This document shows, piece after piece, positions 41,604 through 50,445 of a stretch of DNA of 64,000 bases (the stretch's first letter is position 1; each line of letters starts with the position of its first letter). The DNA is from Gammaproteobacteria bacterium. GTDB lineage: Bacteria; Pseudomonadota; Gammaproteobacteria; Ga0077536. The translations under genes were made by a program, and so were the position numbers. Under the pieces are notes generated by a model that worked only from the letters and a program-made list of their open reading frames with translations, did not search any database and was not told the origin of the DNA. The stretch covers positions 1 through 64,000 of the forward strand of contig JACKNH010000006.1 in NCBI GenBank assembly GCA_024234975.1, given 5' to 3'.

Positions 41604-42431
41604 TTAACCCGCCGCCGCAAGCTGCAGCGCTTCGCCGGGACTGAAAATGGCAACGTCACTGCCACCGGCACAGGCGGCGAGCGTCATGCCGGCGGCGTGC
41701 GCCGAGTTCAACGCCAACGCGGTCGGCGCGGAAATCGTCGCCAGCGTGCGGATACCGGCTGCGGCGCATTTGGCGACCAGTTCGTAACTGCAACGGCTGG
41801 ACATCGCGACAAAGCAATCCTGCACCAGGAGGTCGGCGCGCAAGGCGGCCCCGATCAATTTATCCAGTGCGTTATGGCGGCCGACATCCTCACGGCACAA
41901 CAGGATATTGCCATCGATGTCGCACAACGCCGCGGCATGCACGGTACGGTTGGCGCGGTTCATCGGCTGAAACTCGGGCAGGGCACGGTAGGCGGCCATG
42001 ATGGCGGAGGCCGCGGGAATTGCCCGTAACGATGATACCTCCTGCACTGGTCGCATCGCCGCCGTCAGAGTGCTGATGCCGCACAGGCCGCAGCCGGAAC
42101 GCCCTTCGATGCCGCGCTTGTCGTTGATGCGTTTGGTCAATGCACCTTCACGCACGGTCAGTGACAGCTGCACGCCTTCAGGTACATCGAGCCGCTCGAG
42201 ATCGGTGACATCGGCGATATCCTGCACCAGCCCTTCGGTCAACGAGAAGCCATAGGCGAAGTCTTCCAGATCGGCCGGGGTCGCCATCATCACCACGTGC
42301 GGGCGCTTGTTATAGGCGAGGCCGACGGCCACTTCCTCCGGCACCTGCCAGGTGATGGCCTCGCGCTGGCCGGCGCTGGAAACACGCAGGCCATGCGCGG
42401 GCAATGAGTGCAATTCCTGTGGCGTTGCCAT
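41604..42431 (-). CDS. fdhD: Formate dehydrogenase accessory sulfurtransferase FdhD (FdsC)
   Basis: A 275-residue cytosolic protein that delivers sulfur to the bis-MGD molybdenum cofactor before it enters the catalytic subunit. The reactive C-x2-C loop is in RSGCGLCGIST (about 117). EVAVGLAYNKRPHVVMMATP, FAYGFSLTEGLV and EDVGRHNALDKLIG are standard family blocks, as is SSRCSYELVAK. In fds operons this gene is named fdsC. It starts 6 bp after the fdsA stop and is likely translationally coupled. Confidence 0.93.
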   Translation of the reverse strand: MATPQELHSLPAHGLRVSSAGQREAITWQVPEEVAVGLAYNKRPHVVMMATPADLEDFAYGFSLTEGLVQDIADVTDLERLDVPEGVQLSLTVREGALTKRINDKRGIEGRSGCGLCGISTLTAAMRPVQEVSSLRAIPAASAIMAAYRALPEFQPMNRANRTVHAAALCDIDGNILLCREDVGRHNALDKLIGAALRADLLVQDCFVAMSSRCSYELVAKCAAAGIRTLATISAPTALALNSAHAAGMTLAACAGGSDVAIFSPGEALQLAAAG

Positions 42432-42437
42432 CAGAGC

Positions 42438-45278
42438 CTACTCGTCCGCACTGACCACGGATTTGGTCGGCGCCGCGGACTGCATGTCGTGCCAGGCCTG
42501 CTGCCAGTCCGAGATTGCCCGGGCCTTGGTCACCTGGACCGCTGTCACCTTGTATTCAGGGCAGTTCGTGGCCCAATCAGACAATTCGGTGGTGATGACG
42601 TTGGCGCCGGTCGACGGATGGTGGAACGTGGTGTAGACCACGCCTTGCGGCACACGGTCGGTGATCGTCGCACGCAAGGTCGTCGTGCCCTTGCGGCTGG
42701 TCAGCGAGACCGAATCGGCTTCGCGGATGCCGCGATTCTCGGCGTCATGCGGATGAATCTCCAGCACGTCCTCCTTGTGCCACAGCACGTTCGGTGTGCG
42801 ACGCGTCTGCGCACCGACGTTGTATTGCGACAGGATGCGGCCCGTGGTCAACAGCAACGGGTACTTGTTGGAGGCGCGTTCATCGGTGGCGACGAACTCG
42901 GTCAGCATGAAGCGGCCGAGACCGCGCGTGAACTTGCCGATATGCATGGTCGGCGTGCCTTCCGGCGCGGCGTCGTTGCATGGCCACTGCACGCTGCCCA
43001 GCTTGTCGAGCTTGTCGAAGCTCACGCCCTTGAACGTCGGCGTCAGCCGCGCGATTTCATCCATGATCTCCGCCGCGGAGTTGTAATGCATCGGGAAGCC
43101 CATGGCAGTGGCGATTTCGGCGACGATTTCCCACTCCTGCTTGCCGGTGCGGCACTTGATCGCCGGTCGTACGCGGTTGATGCGGCGCTCGGCGTTGGTG
43201 AACGTGCCGTCCTTCTCCAGGAACGAGGTGCCGGGCAGGAAGACATGCGCAAACATGCCGGTTTCGTTGACGAACAAGTCCTGCACCACGACGAATTCCA
43301 TCGTGCGCAATGCCTCGGTGACGTGCTGCGTATCCGGATCCGACTGCGCGATGTCTTCGCCGTGGACAAACAGGCCTTTGAAGCTGCCATCGACGGCGGC
43401 ATCGAGCATGTTCGGAATGCGCAGGCCGGGTTCGTTACTGACCGTGCGGCCCCAGGCGGCGTCGAAAAGTGCGCGCACGGCGTCATCGGAGACGTGGCGG
43501 TAGCCGGAGAGTTCGTGCGGGAAGGAACCCATATCGCACGAGCCTTGCACGTTGTTCTGGCCGCGCAGCGGGTTCACGCCGACGCCTTCGCGACCGATGT
43601 TACCGGTCAACATGGCGAGGTTGGCCATGGCCATGACCATGGTCGAACCCTGGCTGTGTTCGGTGACGCCCAGACCGTAATAGATGGCCGCGTTACCCCC
43701 CGTTGCAAACAGGCGGGCGGCCTTGCGGACTTCTTCGGCCGGCACCCCGGTGATCGGCTCGATGGCTTCCGGGCTGTGCTGCGGTTCGCGGATGAATTGC
43801 AACCAGCGTTTGAAGTCGACGGGCTCACAGCGCTCTGCGATGAACTGTTTGTCTTCCAGCCCTTCCTCGATGATGGTGTAGGCAATGGCATTGACCACGG
43901 CGACGTTGGTGCCCGGCTGCAATGGCAGGTGATAATCGGCGCTGACGTGCGGCGTGCGGACCAGATCGATACGGCGCGGATCGATGACGATGAGCTTGGC
44001 GCCCTCGCGCAGCCGGCGCTTCATGCGCGAGGCGAACACCGGGTGACCGTCGGTCGGGTTGGCGCCGATGACCATGATGACATCGGATTTGGCCACGCTG
44101 GAGAAGCGCTGGGTGCCGGCGGAGGTGCCGAAGGTCTGCTTCAGACCATAACCTGTCGGCGAATGACAGACACGCGCACAGGTATCGACGTTGTTGCATT
44201 CGAATGCCGCGCGAACCATCTTCTGCACCGCGAACACTTCCTCGTTGGTACAACGGGAGGAGGTGATACCGCCGATTGATCCCGGGCCGTACTTGGCCTT
44301 CAACCGGTTGAACCCGTCGGCGGCAAACTGGATGGCTTCCTCCCAGCTCACTTCACGCCACGGATCGCTGGTAGAGTTGCGAATCATCGGCGAGGTCACG
44401 CGATCGCGATGCGAGGCATAGCCCCAGGCGAAGCGCCCTTTGACACAGGAATGGCCTTCGTTCGCGCCACCGGTCTTGTCGGGGGTCATGCGCACGACGG
44501 TGTCGCCCTGGACTTCCGCCACAAAGCTGCAACCGACGCCACAGTAGGCGCAGGTGGTCTGCACCGAGCGGGTCGGCTGGCCGTGTTCGATGACGGACTT
44601 TTCCATCAGTGTCGCGGTGGGGCAGGCCTGCACACAGGCGCCGCAGGAGACGCATTCGCTGTCCATGAAGTTGGTGATACCGGAAGCGACCTTGGAATCG
44701 AAGCCGCGGCCTTCGATGGTCAAGGCAAACGTGCCCTGGGTTTCACTGCAGGCGCGTACGCAGCGCGAGCAGACGATGCACTTGGAAGCATCAAACGTGA
44801 AGTAGGGGTTGGATTCGTCCTTGGCGGCTTCGAGATGATTCTCGCCGTCGAAGCCGTAACGCACTTCGCGCAGACCGACCACGCCCGCCATGTCCTGCAA
44901 TTCGCAATCGCCGTTGGCCGAGCAGGTGAGGCAGTCCAGCGGATGATCGGAGATGTACAGTTCCATCACGCCGCGGCGGAGTTTCGCCAGCCGCTCGGTC
45001 GAGGTGTAGACCTCCATGCCTTGTTCGGCCAGCGTGGTGCACGAGGCCGGTGTGTTGTTGCGGCCTTTGACTTCCACCAGGCAGAGGCGGCAGGAGCCGA
45101 AGGAGTTCAGGCTGTCAGTTGCGCACAGCTTCGGTACCGGAATACCGGCGATGCTTGCCGCGCGCATCAACGAAGTTCCGGCAGGTACGGTGACTTCGAT
45201 GCCGTCTATCATCAGCGTGACGTTGGTGTCGGAATCGACTGCCGGCGTGCCGTGATCGATGTCGTGATTCATGCTCAT
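42438..45278 (-). CDS. fdsA: NAD-dependent formate dehydrogenase alpha subunit (Mo, bis-MGD)
   Basis: A 946-residue catalytic subunit oxidising formate to CO2. In order: a [2Fe-2S] ferredoxin-like domain (LCATDSLNSFGSCRLCLVEV in parts, about 50), two [4Fe-4S] sets in CIVCSRCVRAC (about 165) and CVSCGACVQACPTA (about 210), then the Fe4S4 site of the catalytic part in CAYCGVGCSF (about 245). The Mo-binding cysteine followed by H is in ARVCHSPTGYGLKQTFG (about 370), as in Cupriavidus FdsA. The C-terminal MopB region has TTGRILSQYNVG. It is cytosolic, with no Tat signal. The partner FdsB passes electrons to NAD. It could use formate from C1 units released by demethylation. Confidence 0.95.
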   Translation of the reverse strand: MSMNHDIDHGTPAVDSDTNVTLMIDGIEVTVPAGTSLMRAASIAGIPVPKLCATDSLNSFGSCRLCLVEVKGRNNTPASCTTLAEQGMEVYTSTERLAKLRRGVMELYISDHPLDCLTCSANGDCELQDMAGVVGLREVRYGFDGENHLEAAKDESNPYFTFDASKCIVCSRCVRACSETQGTFALTIEGRGFDSKVASGITNFMDSECVSCGACVQACPTATLMEKSVIEHGQPTRSVQTTCAYCGVGCSFVAEVQGDTVVRMTPDKTGGANEGHSCVKGRFAWGYASHRDRVTSPMIRNSTSDPWREVSWEEAIQFAADGFNRLKAKYGPGSIGGITSSRCTNEEVFAVQKMVRAAFECNNVDTCARVCHSPTGYGLKQTFGTSAGTQRFSSVAKSDVIMVIGANPTDGHPVFASRMKRRLREGAKLIVIDPRRIDLVRTPHVSADYHLPLQPGTNVAVVNAIAYTIIEEGLEDKQFIAERCEPVDFKRWLQFIREPQHSPEAIEPITGVPAEEVRKAARLFATGGNAAIYYGLGVTEHSQGSTMVMAMANLAMLTGNIGREGVGVNPLRGQNNVQGSCDMGSFPHELSGYRHVSDDAVRALFDAAWGRTVSNEPGLRIPNMLDAAVDGSFKGLFVHGEDIAQSDPDTQHVTEALRTMEFVVVQDLFVNETGMFAHVFLPGTSFLEKDGTFTNAERRINRVRPAIKCRTGKQEWEIVAEIATAMGFPMHYNSAAEIMDEIARLTPTFKGVSFDKLDKLGSVQWPCNDAAPEGTPTMHIGKFTRGLGRFMLTEFVATDERASNKYPLLLTTGRILSQYNVGAQTRRTPNVLWHKEDVLEIHPHDAENRGIREADSVSLTSRKGTTTLRATITDRVPQGVVYTTFHHPSTGANVITTELSDWATNCPEYKVTAVQVTKARAISDWQQAWHDMQSAAPTKSVVSADE

Positions 45279-45290
45279 GGTCGTCGTCCT

Positions 45291-46874
45291 TTAGTTGGTC
45301 ACGCGCGCGGAGGAAGAAGTACTGGCTCCGGGCGGGTTGTCACGTTGAAAATCTTCAGGGAAATGTTGAACGGCGCTGCGCACCGGCATCGGCGTCAATC
45401 CGCCCATGGCGCACAGTGAGCCATCCGTCATTACTTCGCACAGATCCAGCAGCAGTTCGAGGTTTTCGTCCGGTTTGTCGCCGGCGAGGATGCGGTCAAT
45501 GGTTTCGACGCCACGCACCGAGCCGATACGGCACGGCGTGCACTTGCCACAGCTTTCTGCCGCGCAGAACTCGAGCGCGAAGCGCGCCTGCTGCGCCATG
45601 TCGACGGTGTCATCAAAGACCACGATGCCACCGTGGCCGAGCATCGCGCCATTGCCGGCCAGCGTTTCGTAGTCGGCTGCGAGATCGAATTTGTCCGCGG
45701 GAACATAAGCACCTAACGGGCCGCCGATCTGCACGGTGCGCACAGGGCGGCCGTTATAAGTGCCGCCGCCGAAACCGTGGATCAACTCGTTCAACGAAAT
45801 GCCAAAGGCTTTTTCGACCAGACCACCCCGGGCGATGTTGCCGGCAAGCTGGAATGCCTGGGTGCCGCGCGAACGGCCCACGCCGTAAGCCTGATAGGCG
45901 GCCGCGCCGTCGGCAATGATGTCCGGCACCGCGGCCAATGACAGCACGTTGTTGACGATGGTCGGCTTGCCGAACAAGCCCGCCAGTGCCGGAATCGGCG
46001 GTTTGGCGCGCACCTGGCCACGCTTGCCTTCGAGACTTTCCAGCATCGAGGTTTCCTCGCCACAGATGTAGGCACCAGCGCCGACGCGTACGTCAAGGTG
46101 GAAGTCCTTGCCGGAATCCAGAATGCTGCTGCCCAGCCAGCCAAGGGCGTAGCCAAGCTCGATGGCTTTGCGCATGGTCGCCATCGCATCGGGATATTCA
46201 GAACGGATATAGACATAGCCCTGGGTCGCACCGACGGCCAGGCCGGCGATGGTCATGCCTTCGATCAAGGTGAAGGGGTCGCCTTCCATCAACATGCGGT
46301 CGGCAAAGGTGCCACTGTCGCCTTCGTCAGCGTTGCAGCAGATGTATTTCTGGTCAGCCTCGGCATTGCGCACGGTCTGCCACTTGATGCCGGTGGGGAA
46401 ACCCGCGCCGCCACGACCGCGCAGCCCGGAATCCAGCACTTGTTGGCAGATGGCTTCGGCGTCCATCTGCAACGCCTTGCGCAGGCCGGTGGTGCCACCG
46501 TGGGCCGCGTAGTCCTCCGGGTCCAGCGGGTCGATCACGCCGCAGCGCGCGAAGGTCACGCGATCCTGTTTCGCGAAGTAGGGGATTTCCTCGGTCTTGC
46601 CAAGGGCCTTGGGATGCGCGCCGCCCTGCAGGAAACCGGCGTCGAACAGCCCTGGTACGTCATCGACGGTCACCGGACCGAAAGCCAAGCGGGCATCGTT
46701 GACCACCACTTCGACCAGCGGCTCCAGGTAAAGCATGCCGCGGGAACCGTTGCGGACAACGGTGACGTCGAGCCCGCGCGCACCGGCTTCGTGTTCAATG
46801 CGGGCGGCGACTTCGTCCGCGCCGACCGATACCGCGGCGGCATCGCGGGGGACATAGATGCGTGTGGTGGTCAT
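45291..46874 (-). CDS. fdsB: NAD-dependent formate dehydrogenase beta subunit (NuoF-like)
   Basis: A 527-residue diaphorase subunit that takes electrons from FdsA/FdsG and reduces NAD+. Residues 1-100 are a thioredoxin-like region; then the FMN/NADH domain has GLRGRGGAGFPTGIKW (about 150), YICCNADEGDSGTFADR and YIYIRSEYP-like VYIRSEYPDAM, ICGEETSMLESLEG, and at the end the [4Fe-4S] set CGKCTPCRIG (about 443). The start codon shares one base with the fdsG stop (TGATG), so translation is coupled. fdsA follows after 12 bp. The subunit is cytosolic and homologous to complex I NuoF. Confidence 0.95.
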   Translation of the reverse strand: MTTTRIYVPRDAAAVSVGADEVAARIEHEAGARGLDVTVVRNGSRGMLYLEPLVEVVVNDARLAFGPVTVDDVPGLFDAGFLQGGAHPKALGKTEEIPYFAKQDRVTFARCGVIDPLDPEDYAAHGGTTGLRKALQMDAEAICQQVLDSGLRGRGGAGFPTGIKWQTVRNAEADQKYICCNADEGDSGTFADRMLMEGDPFTLIEGMTIAGLAVGATQGYVYIRSEYPDAMATMRKAIELGYALGWLGSSILDSGKDFHLDVRVGAGAYICGEETSMLESLEGKRGQVRAKPPIPALAGLFGKPTIVNNVLSLAAVPDIIADGAAAYQAYGVGRSRGTQAFQLAGNIARGGLVEKAFGISLNELIHGFGGGTYNGRPVRTVQIGGPLGAYVPADKFDLAADYETLAGNGAMLGHGGIVVFDDTVDMAQQARFALEFCAAESCGKCTPCRIGSVRGVETIDRILAGDKPDENLELLLDLCEVMTDGSLCAMGGLTPMPVRSAVQHFPEDFQRDNPPGASTSSSARVTN

Positions 46875-47353
46875 CAGGAGGCCTTGCAGGTATCAATGAG
46901 TTGATCAAAGCGGTTCGCGTCGACCTTGCCGTACATGCGGCCGTCAATGCTGATCGCGGGCGATAACGCGCAGTTGCCGAGGCAGTACACGGTATTCAAA
47001 GTGAACATGCCGTCGGGGGTGGTTTCACCAGGCTGCACGCCGAGTTTCTCGGTCGCATGGGTCATCAGTTCGCGGCAACCACAGGCCTGACAGGCTTCGG
47101 CGCCGCAGACCTGCAATTGATGCTTGCCGCCAGGCGCATCACGGAAATCGTGATAGAAGGTGATGACGCCATGGACGTCGGCGTTGGACAGGTTCAGCGC
47201 AGCGGCGATCGGCGTCACCGCCGACTTGTCGATGTAACCGAACGCGTGCTGCAAGGCATGCAGCATCGGGATCAGTGCGCCGGGCATACCGGCATGTTCG
47301 GTGATGATTTCATGGGCGCGCTTGCTATCCCACTGCCCGGAAGTTGTCTGCAT
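46874..47353 (-). CDS. fdsG: NAD-dependent formate dehydrogenase gamma subunit (NuoE-like)
   Basis: A 159-residue subunit from ATG 47353 (GGGAAAG 7 nt upstream); the TTG five codons earlier is rejected. It binds one [2Fe-2S] cluster: the four cysteines are in QVCGAEACQACG (about 88) and YCLGNCALSPA (about 130). LPMLHALQHAFGYI-like LIPMLHALQHAFGYID is the NuoE helix and GVITFYHDF the conserved strand. First gene of the fds operon; its promoter region holds the LysR-type palindrome described next. Confidence 0.93.
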   Translation of the reverse strand: MQTTSGQWDSKRAHEIITEHAGMPGALIPMLHALQHAFGYIDKSAVTPIAAALNLSNADVHGVITFYHDFRDAPGGKHQLQVCGAEACQACGCRELMTHATEKLGVQPGETTPDGMFTLNTVYCLGNCALSPAISIDGRMYGKVDANRFDQLIDTCKAS

Positions 47354-47482
47354 GGCTGTCTTTCCCAAAAGTAACGGCGAGCGTGCGTCCGCGCAGGGCG
47401 GCCACGACGGTTAAGTCACTGGTTTTCAGATAGTTATTAAAGTACGACTTTGGGTCGCGGTCTAATTGGTTTTTTTCATTTT

Positions 47483-47503
47483 TTGATAACTATAAGTTAT
47501 CAA
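47483..47503 (-). promoter_or_regulatory. LysR-type operator upstream of fdsG
   Basis: A perfect 9-bp inverted repeat TTGATAACT-ATA-AGTTATCAA contains the T-N11-A form typical of LysR regulators (ATAAC-N5-GTTAT). A related half-site (ATAGTTATT) lies about 50 bp closer to fdsG at 47430-47438, matching the recognition plus activation site layout. The distal site overlaps the stop codon of the LysR gene. Confidence 0.7.
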
Positions 47504-48468
47504 CCGGCACGGCGCCCTCTTTTTGTCGGCCCGGTCCAGTGGCGCTGGATGGCGTCGCGGATTAATGCGACCAATTCGCCACGAATGGCGGTTTCTGAGT
47601 GCAGATTGGCGAGGATGTCGGCGAGCGGCGCCGGCGGGTTGCGGTCGGCAAGGACAATGCCGACCTGATAGATCACTTCCGGGTCGCGCAGCGGCAGCGC
47701 CACCATGTCGTCATCCGGGCTGAAAACCGTCAGCAGTGCGCTGGGCACGATGCTGGAATAGCTGCCGAAGCGGACGCAGGTGTACAAGTCGATCAAAGCG
47801 TCGGTCTCGATGGCGGCCTCGACCGCCGCGCCGACGTCTCCGAAGGCGGCATCAATGATGCGTCGGTTCTGCATGTTGGGGGTCAGCAACCCGAGCCGCA
47901 GGCTGGCAGCCTCCGTCCAGCTCACTTCACGCGCTTCCGGGTTGGTGAGATAGCGACGCCGGGTCAGCAGGTAATAACGTTCGTTCATGATGCTGACCGA
48001 GCGGACGCCGGACAGCGGCTCGTTATCCAGATACGTCACGCCCGCGTCCAGCTCAAACTCGTGCAGGCCGGTTTGAATCTGCCGTGAAGTCAATGAATGC
48101 AGCGTCAACCGTACGCTGGGATGCTGCGCGCTGAAAGGCGCGAGGATATGCGCCATCAACGGCAGGGCGGTAGGAATCGCGCCAACACGCAGCTCACCGG
48201 TCAGCGATTCATCGGCCGCCTTCAGGCCCGTGATAACTGATTCATGTTCCGCCAGCGCCTGCCGCGCGTAGGCAAGGACTTTCTCACCACCGGGCGTGAA
48301 ACCCTTGAAGCGCTTGCCGCGTTCGACAATGACCACGCCGAATTCCTGTTCGAGCTGACGGAGGGCATTCGACAACGCCGGTTGTGACACATGACACGCC
48401 GCCGCCGCCCGTCCGAAATGTCGTTCACGGGCCAGCGCCACCAGGTACGTCAGGGAACGCAGCATCAT
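47500..48468 (-). CDS. LysR-family transcriptional regulator of the fds operon
   Basis: A 322-residue LysR regulator with the N-terminal helix-turn-helix SLTYLVALARERHFGRAAAACHVSQPALSNAL (parts: HFGRAAAACHVSQPALS, about 16-32) and a C-terminal effector domain (LRVGAIPTALPLMAHILAPF at about 93). It stands directly upstream of fdsG on the same strand, the position of FdsR-type regulators, which respond to formate or act as redox sensors. Its 3' end contains the palindrome described above, 147 bp from fdsG. No catabolic-island operator is present here, so fds appears to be under separate control. Confidence 0.88.
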   Translation of the reverse strand: MMLRSLTYLVALARERHFGRAAAACHVSQPALSNALRQLEQEFGVVIVERGKRFKGFTPGGEKVLAYARQALAEHESVITGLKAADESLTGELRVGAIPTALPLMAHILAPFSAQHPSVRLTLHSLTSRQIQTGLHEFELDAGVTYLDNEPLSGVRSVSIMNERYYLLTRRRYLTNPEAREVSWTEAASLRLGLLTPNMQNRRIIDAAFGDVGAAVEAAIETDALIDLYTCVRFGSYSSIVPSALLTVFSPDDDMVALPLRDPEVIYQVGIVLADRNPPAPLADILANLHSETAIRGELVALIRDAIQRHWTGPTKRGRRAG

Positions 48469-48534
48469 GGCCGGTAATATAAAGGAATCGCACCGGCATG
48501 GGTCTTTCGGTCACCGCCCTGGGCATCACGGGCC

Positions 48535-49437
48535 CGCCATTCCCAAACATGCGGGAATCCACGTGGCTTCAATCAGTGCGCTATGGATTCCGGCTCGCCG
48601 CGTGGCGGCGTCTGGAATGACGGGGAGGATGAGTGGGTGCTGGTGAAGGATGCCGACGTGAGCCTCCACCGACCGTCATTCCCGCGCACGCGGGAATCCA
48701 TGCGGCTTCGAGCAAAGCCCGATGGATTCCGGCTCACCGCTGCGCGGCGTCCGGAATGACGGGGAGGATGAGTGGGTGCTGGTGAAGGATGCCAACGAGA
48801 GCTTTCACCAACCGTCATTCCCGCGCACGCGGGAATCCATGCGGCTTCGAGCGAAGCCCGATGGATTCCGGCTCGCCGCGTCGCGGCTCCCGGAATGACG
48901 GGGACGATGGGTGAGTGCTGGTGAAGGATGCCAACGAGAGCTTTCACCAACCGCAATTCCCGCGCACGCGGAAATTCGTTCGGTTTCAATTTCAGCGCTA
49001 TGGATTCCGGCTCGCCGCGTCGCGGCGCCCGAAATGACGGGGAGGATGAGTGGGTGCTGGTGAAGGATGCCGACGTGAGCCTCCACCGACCGTCATTCCC
49101 GCGCACGCGGGAATCCATGCGGCTTCGAGCGAAGCCCGATGGATTCCGGCTCACCGCTGCGCGGCTCCCGGAATGACGGGGAGGATGGGTGAGTGCTGGT
49201 GAAGGATGCCGACGTGAGCCTCCACCGACCGTCATTCCCGCGCACGCGGGAATCCATGCGGCTTCGAGCGAAGCCCGATGGATTCCGGCTCACCGCGTCG
49301 CGGCTCCCGGAATGACGGGGACGATGGGTGAGTGCTGGTGAATGATGCCAACGAGAGCTTTCACCGACCGTCATTCCCGCGTACGCGGGAATCCATAGGG
49401 CTTCAACCAAGACCCTACGGATCCCGGCTCGCGGAGC
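48535..49437. repeat. 139-bp tandem array of paired inverted repeats (seven units)
   Basis: Units start at 48535, 48674, 48813, 48952, 49091, 49230 and 49369 (last one partial), exactly 139 bp apart. Each has a CGTCATTCCCGCGCACGCGGG hairpin (ATTCCCGCG-CA-CGCGGGAAT), a core TCCATGCGGCTTCGAGCG, a second hairpin ATGGATTCCGGCTC...CGGAATGACGGGG, and a spacer GAGTGCTGGTGAAGGATGCC. The spacer end comes in two forms (GACGTGAGCCTCC and AACGAGAGCTTTC). The hairpin has the ATTCCC-N8-GGGAAT form of the Neisseria dRS3 element. The stretch 48469-49480 holds no gene; frames through it are repeat by-products. A decayed copy may lie at 50262-50335. Confidence 0.9.
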
Positions 49438-49480
49438 GGTGGGTTACGGATTGACCATTCGGTTGGCTATTGAACCGAGG

Positions 49481-49894
49481 CTACTTTTTACCGAGTTCGT
49501 TCGCGGTCGCTTCGTCTATCGGATAAAACAGGCCAAGTCCGCACGAGGCGCCGCGGTTGAAACCGAAGCCCAGGCGTTCGAGCACGGTGATGATGTCGAC
49601 ATTGCACAGTTCGTTGAGCGAGGTCGATGTCATGAAGACATCATTCATCTTCAACGTCGGGCAACTGTATTGCAGGTGATTCAGGTAGACCTTGTCACCA
49701 TGCATATAAAACAGAATGTTCTGGTCATCGACGATTTTTGTCCGGTCGATGCGCATCATGCTGACGCAGCGTTCCGCATTTTCTCCATCCGCAAACAGGT
49801 TGGGTGGGACGCTGGATTCCGTGGCAATGGCATTGATGCTCACGGCCAGTAGCAATCCGGTGAAGTGAAGTTTGTTGCAGATGCTGGAGTTCAT
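49481..49894 (-). CDS. Small secreted protein, possibly DUF6491
   Basis: A 137-residue exported protein from ATG 49894 (AGGTGG upstream) with a signal peptide (FTGLLLAVSINAIA). The mature part has RCVSMMRIDRTKIVDDQNILFYMHGDKVY (parts: MRIDRTKIVDDQNILFYM), then LQYSCPTLK, LNELCNVDIITVLE and ASCGLGLFYPI. Four cysteines could form two disulfides. The layout C-I-x2-x2-ID-x-T-x-VVDD...ILF-M-G...CP-L...C-x-D-x-I...C-L-G fits my recollection of DUF6491 proteins, whose role is unknown. Neighbours give no clue: the tandem array on one side and an almost empty gap on the other. Confidence 0.6.
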   Translation of the reverse strand: MNSSICNKLHFTGLLLAVSINAIATESSVPPNLFADGENAERCVSMMRIDRTKIVDDQNILFYMHGDKVYLNHLQYSCPTLKMNDVFMTSTSLNELCNVDIITVLERLGFGFNRGASCGLGLFYPIDEATANELGKK

Positions 49895-50445
49895 GGCGGG
49901 ACCACCTTTCTGACTTCCGTATTCGGGCAAGTGCGAATACGCCTATTGAAAGCCAACGCGAAGCGGGCGGCCTTGCCTGGCATCAGTTCCGCGCCAGCTC
50001 CAATCGTGGCGGCATCGCACTGCGAAACCACTTAACTGACCCAGGTCAGTTGCTTGCCGGTGGTGATGCGGTTGAATGCCGCCACTTTGCCAATCAACGT
50101 ATCAGGCAGATCGCCGTTGACGTTCACATCGCTACTGCGGCATGCACTGCGCCAGTGGCAGACATCGCGGCAAGGAGGGTAAGGTCACGGCGGCTGCAGG
50201 TACCGCCGGGCCGAAGTATCGGGCCGGGTGATTACACGCCCGGATATTTTCCACACGCCATTTGGTCAATCACCGCACGCATGCGGGAATCCATACAGCC
50301 TGCAGCCCCCCGGGCTTTGCGTGAATCCGGGTCTGACGTTCGAATGCCACGGCATCGAATCTACGGGCGAATTGCCACGCATTTCCGCAAGCATCGCCGG
50401 TGCAAGCGCTTATACTGGCCGCCACTTCGAGCGACGGACCATGCG
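49895..50445. other. 551-base gap, no gene supported
   Basis: The stretch holds one possible decayed repeat module (50262-50335: GCATGCGGGAATCCATACAG ... GTGAATCCGGGTC). No tRNA, promoter pair or credible reading frame was recognised. Confidence 0.4.

Noticed and set aside
42408..44279. A 623-codon open frame on the + strand
   Set aside because: It is the antisense of fdsA, kept open by the third-base GC bias of that gene; arginine, histidine and glycine-rich translation with no domain.
48535..49437. CRISPR array
   Set aside because: Repeats are contiguous 139-bp units without unique spacers, there are no cas genes, and the hairpins fit mosaic repeat elements.
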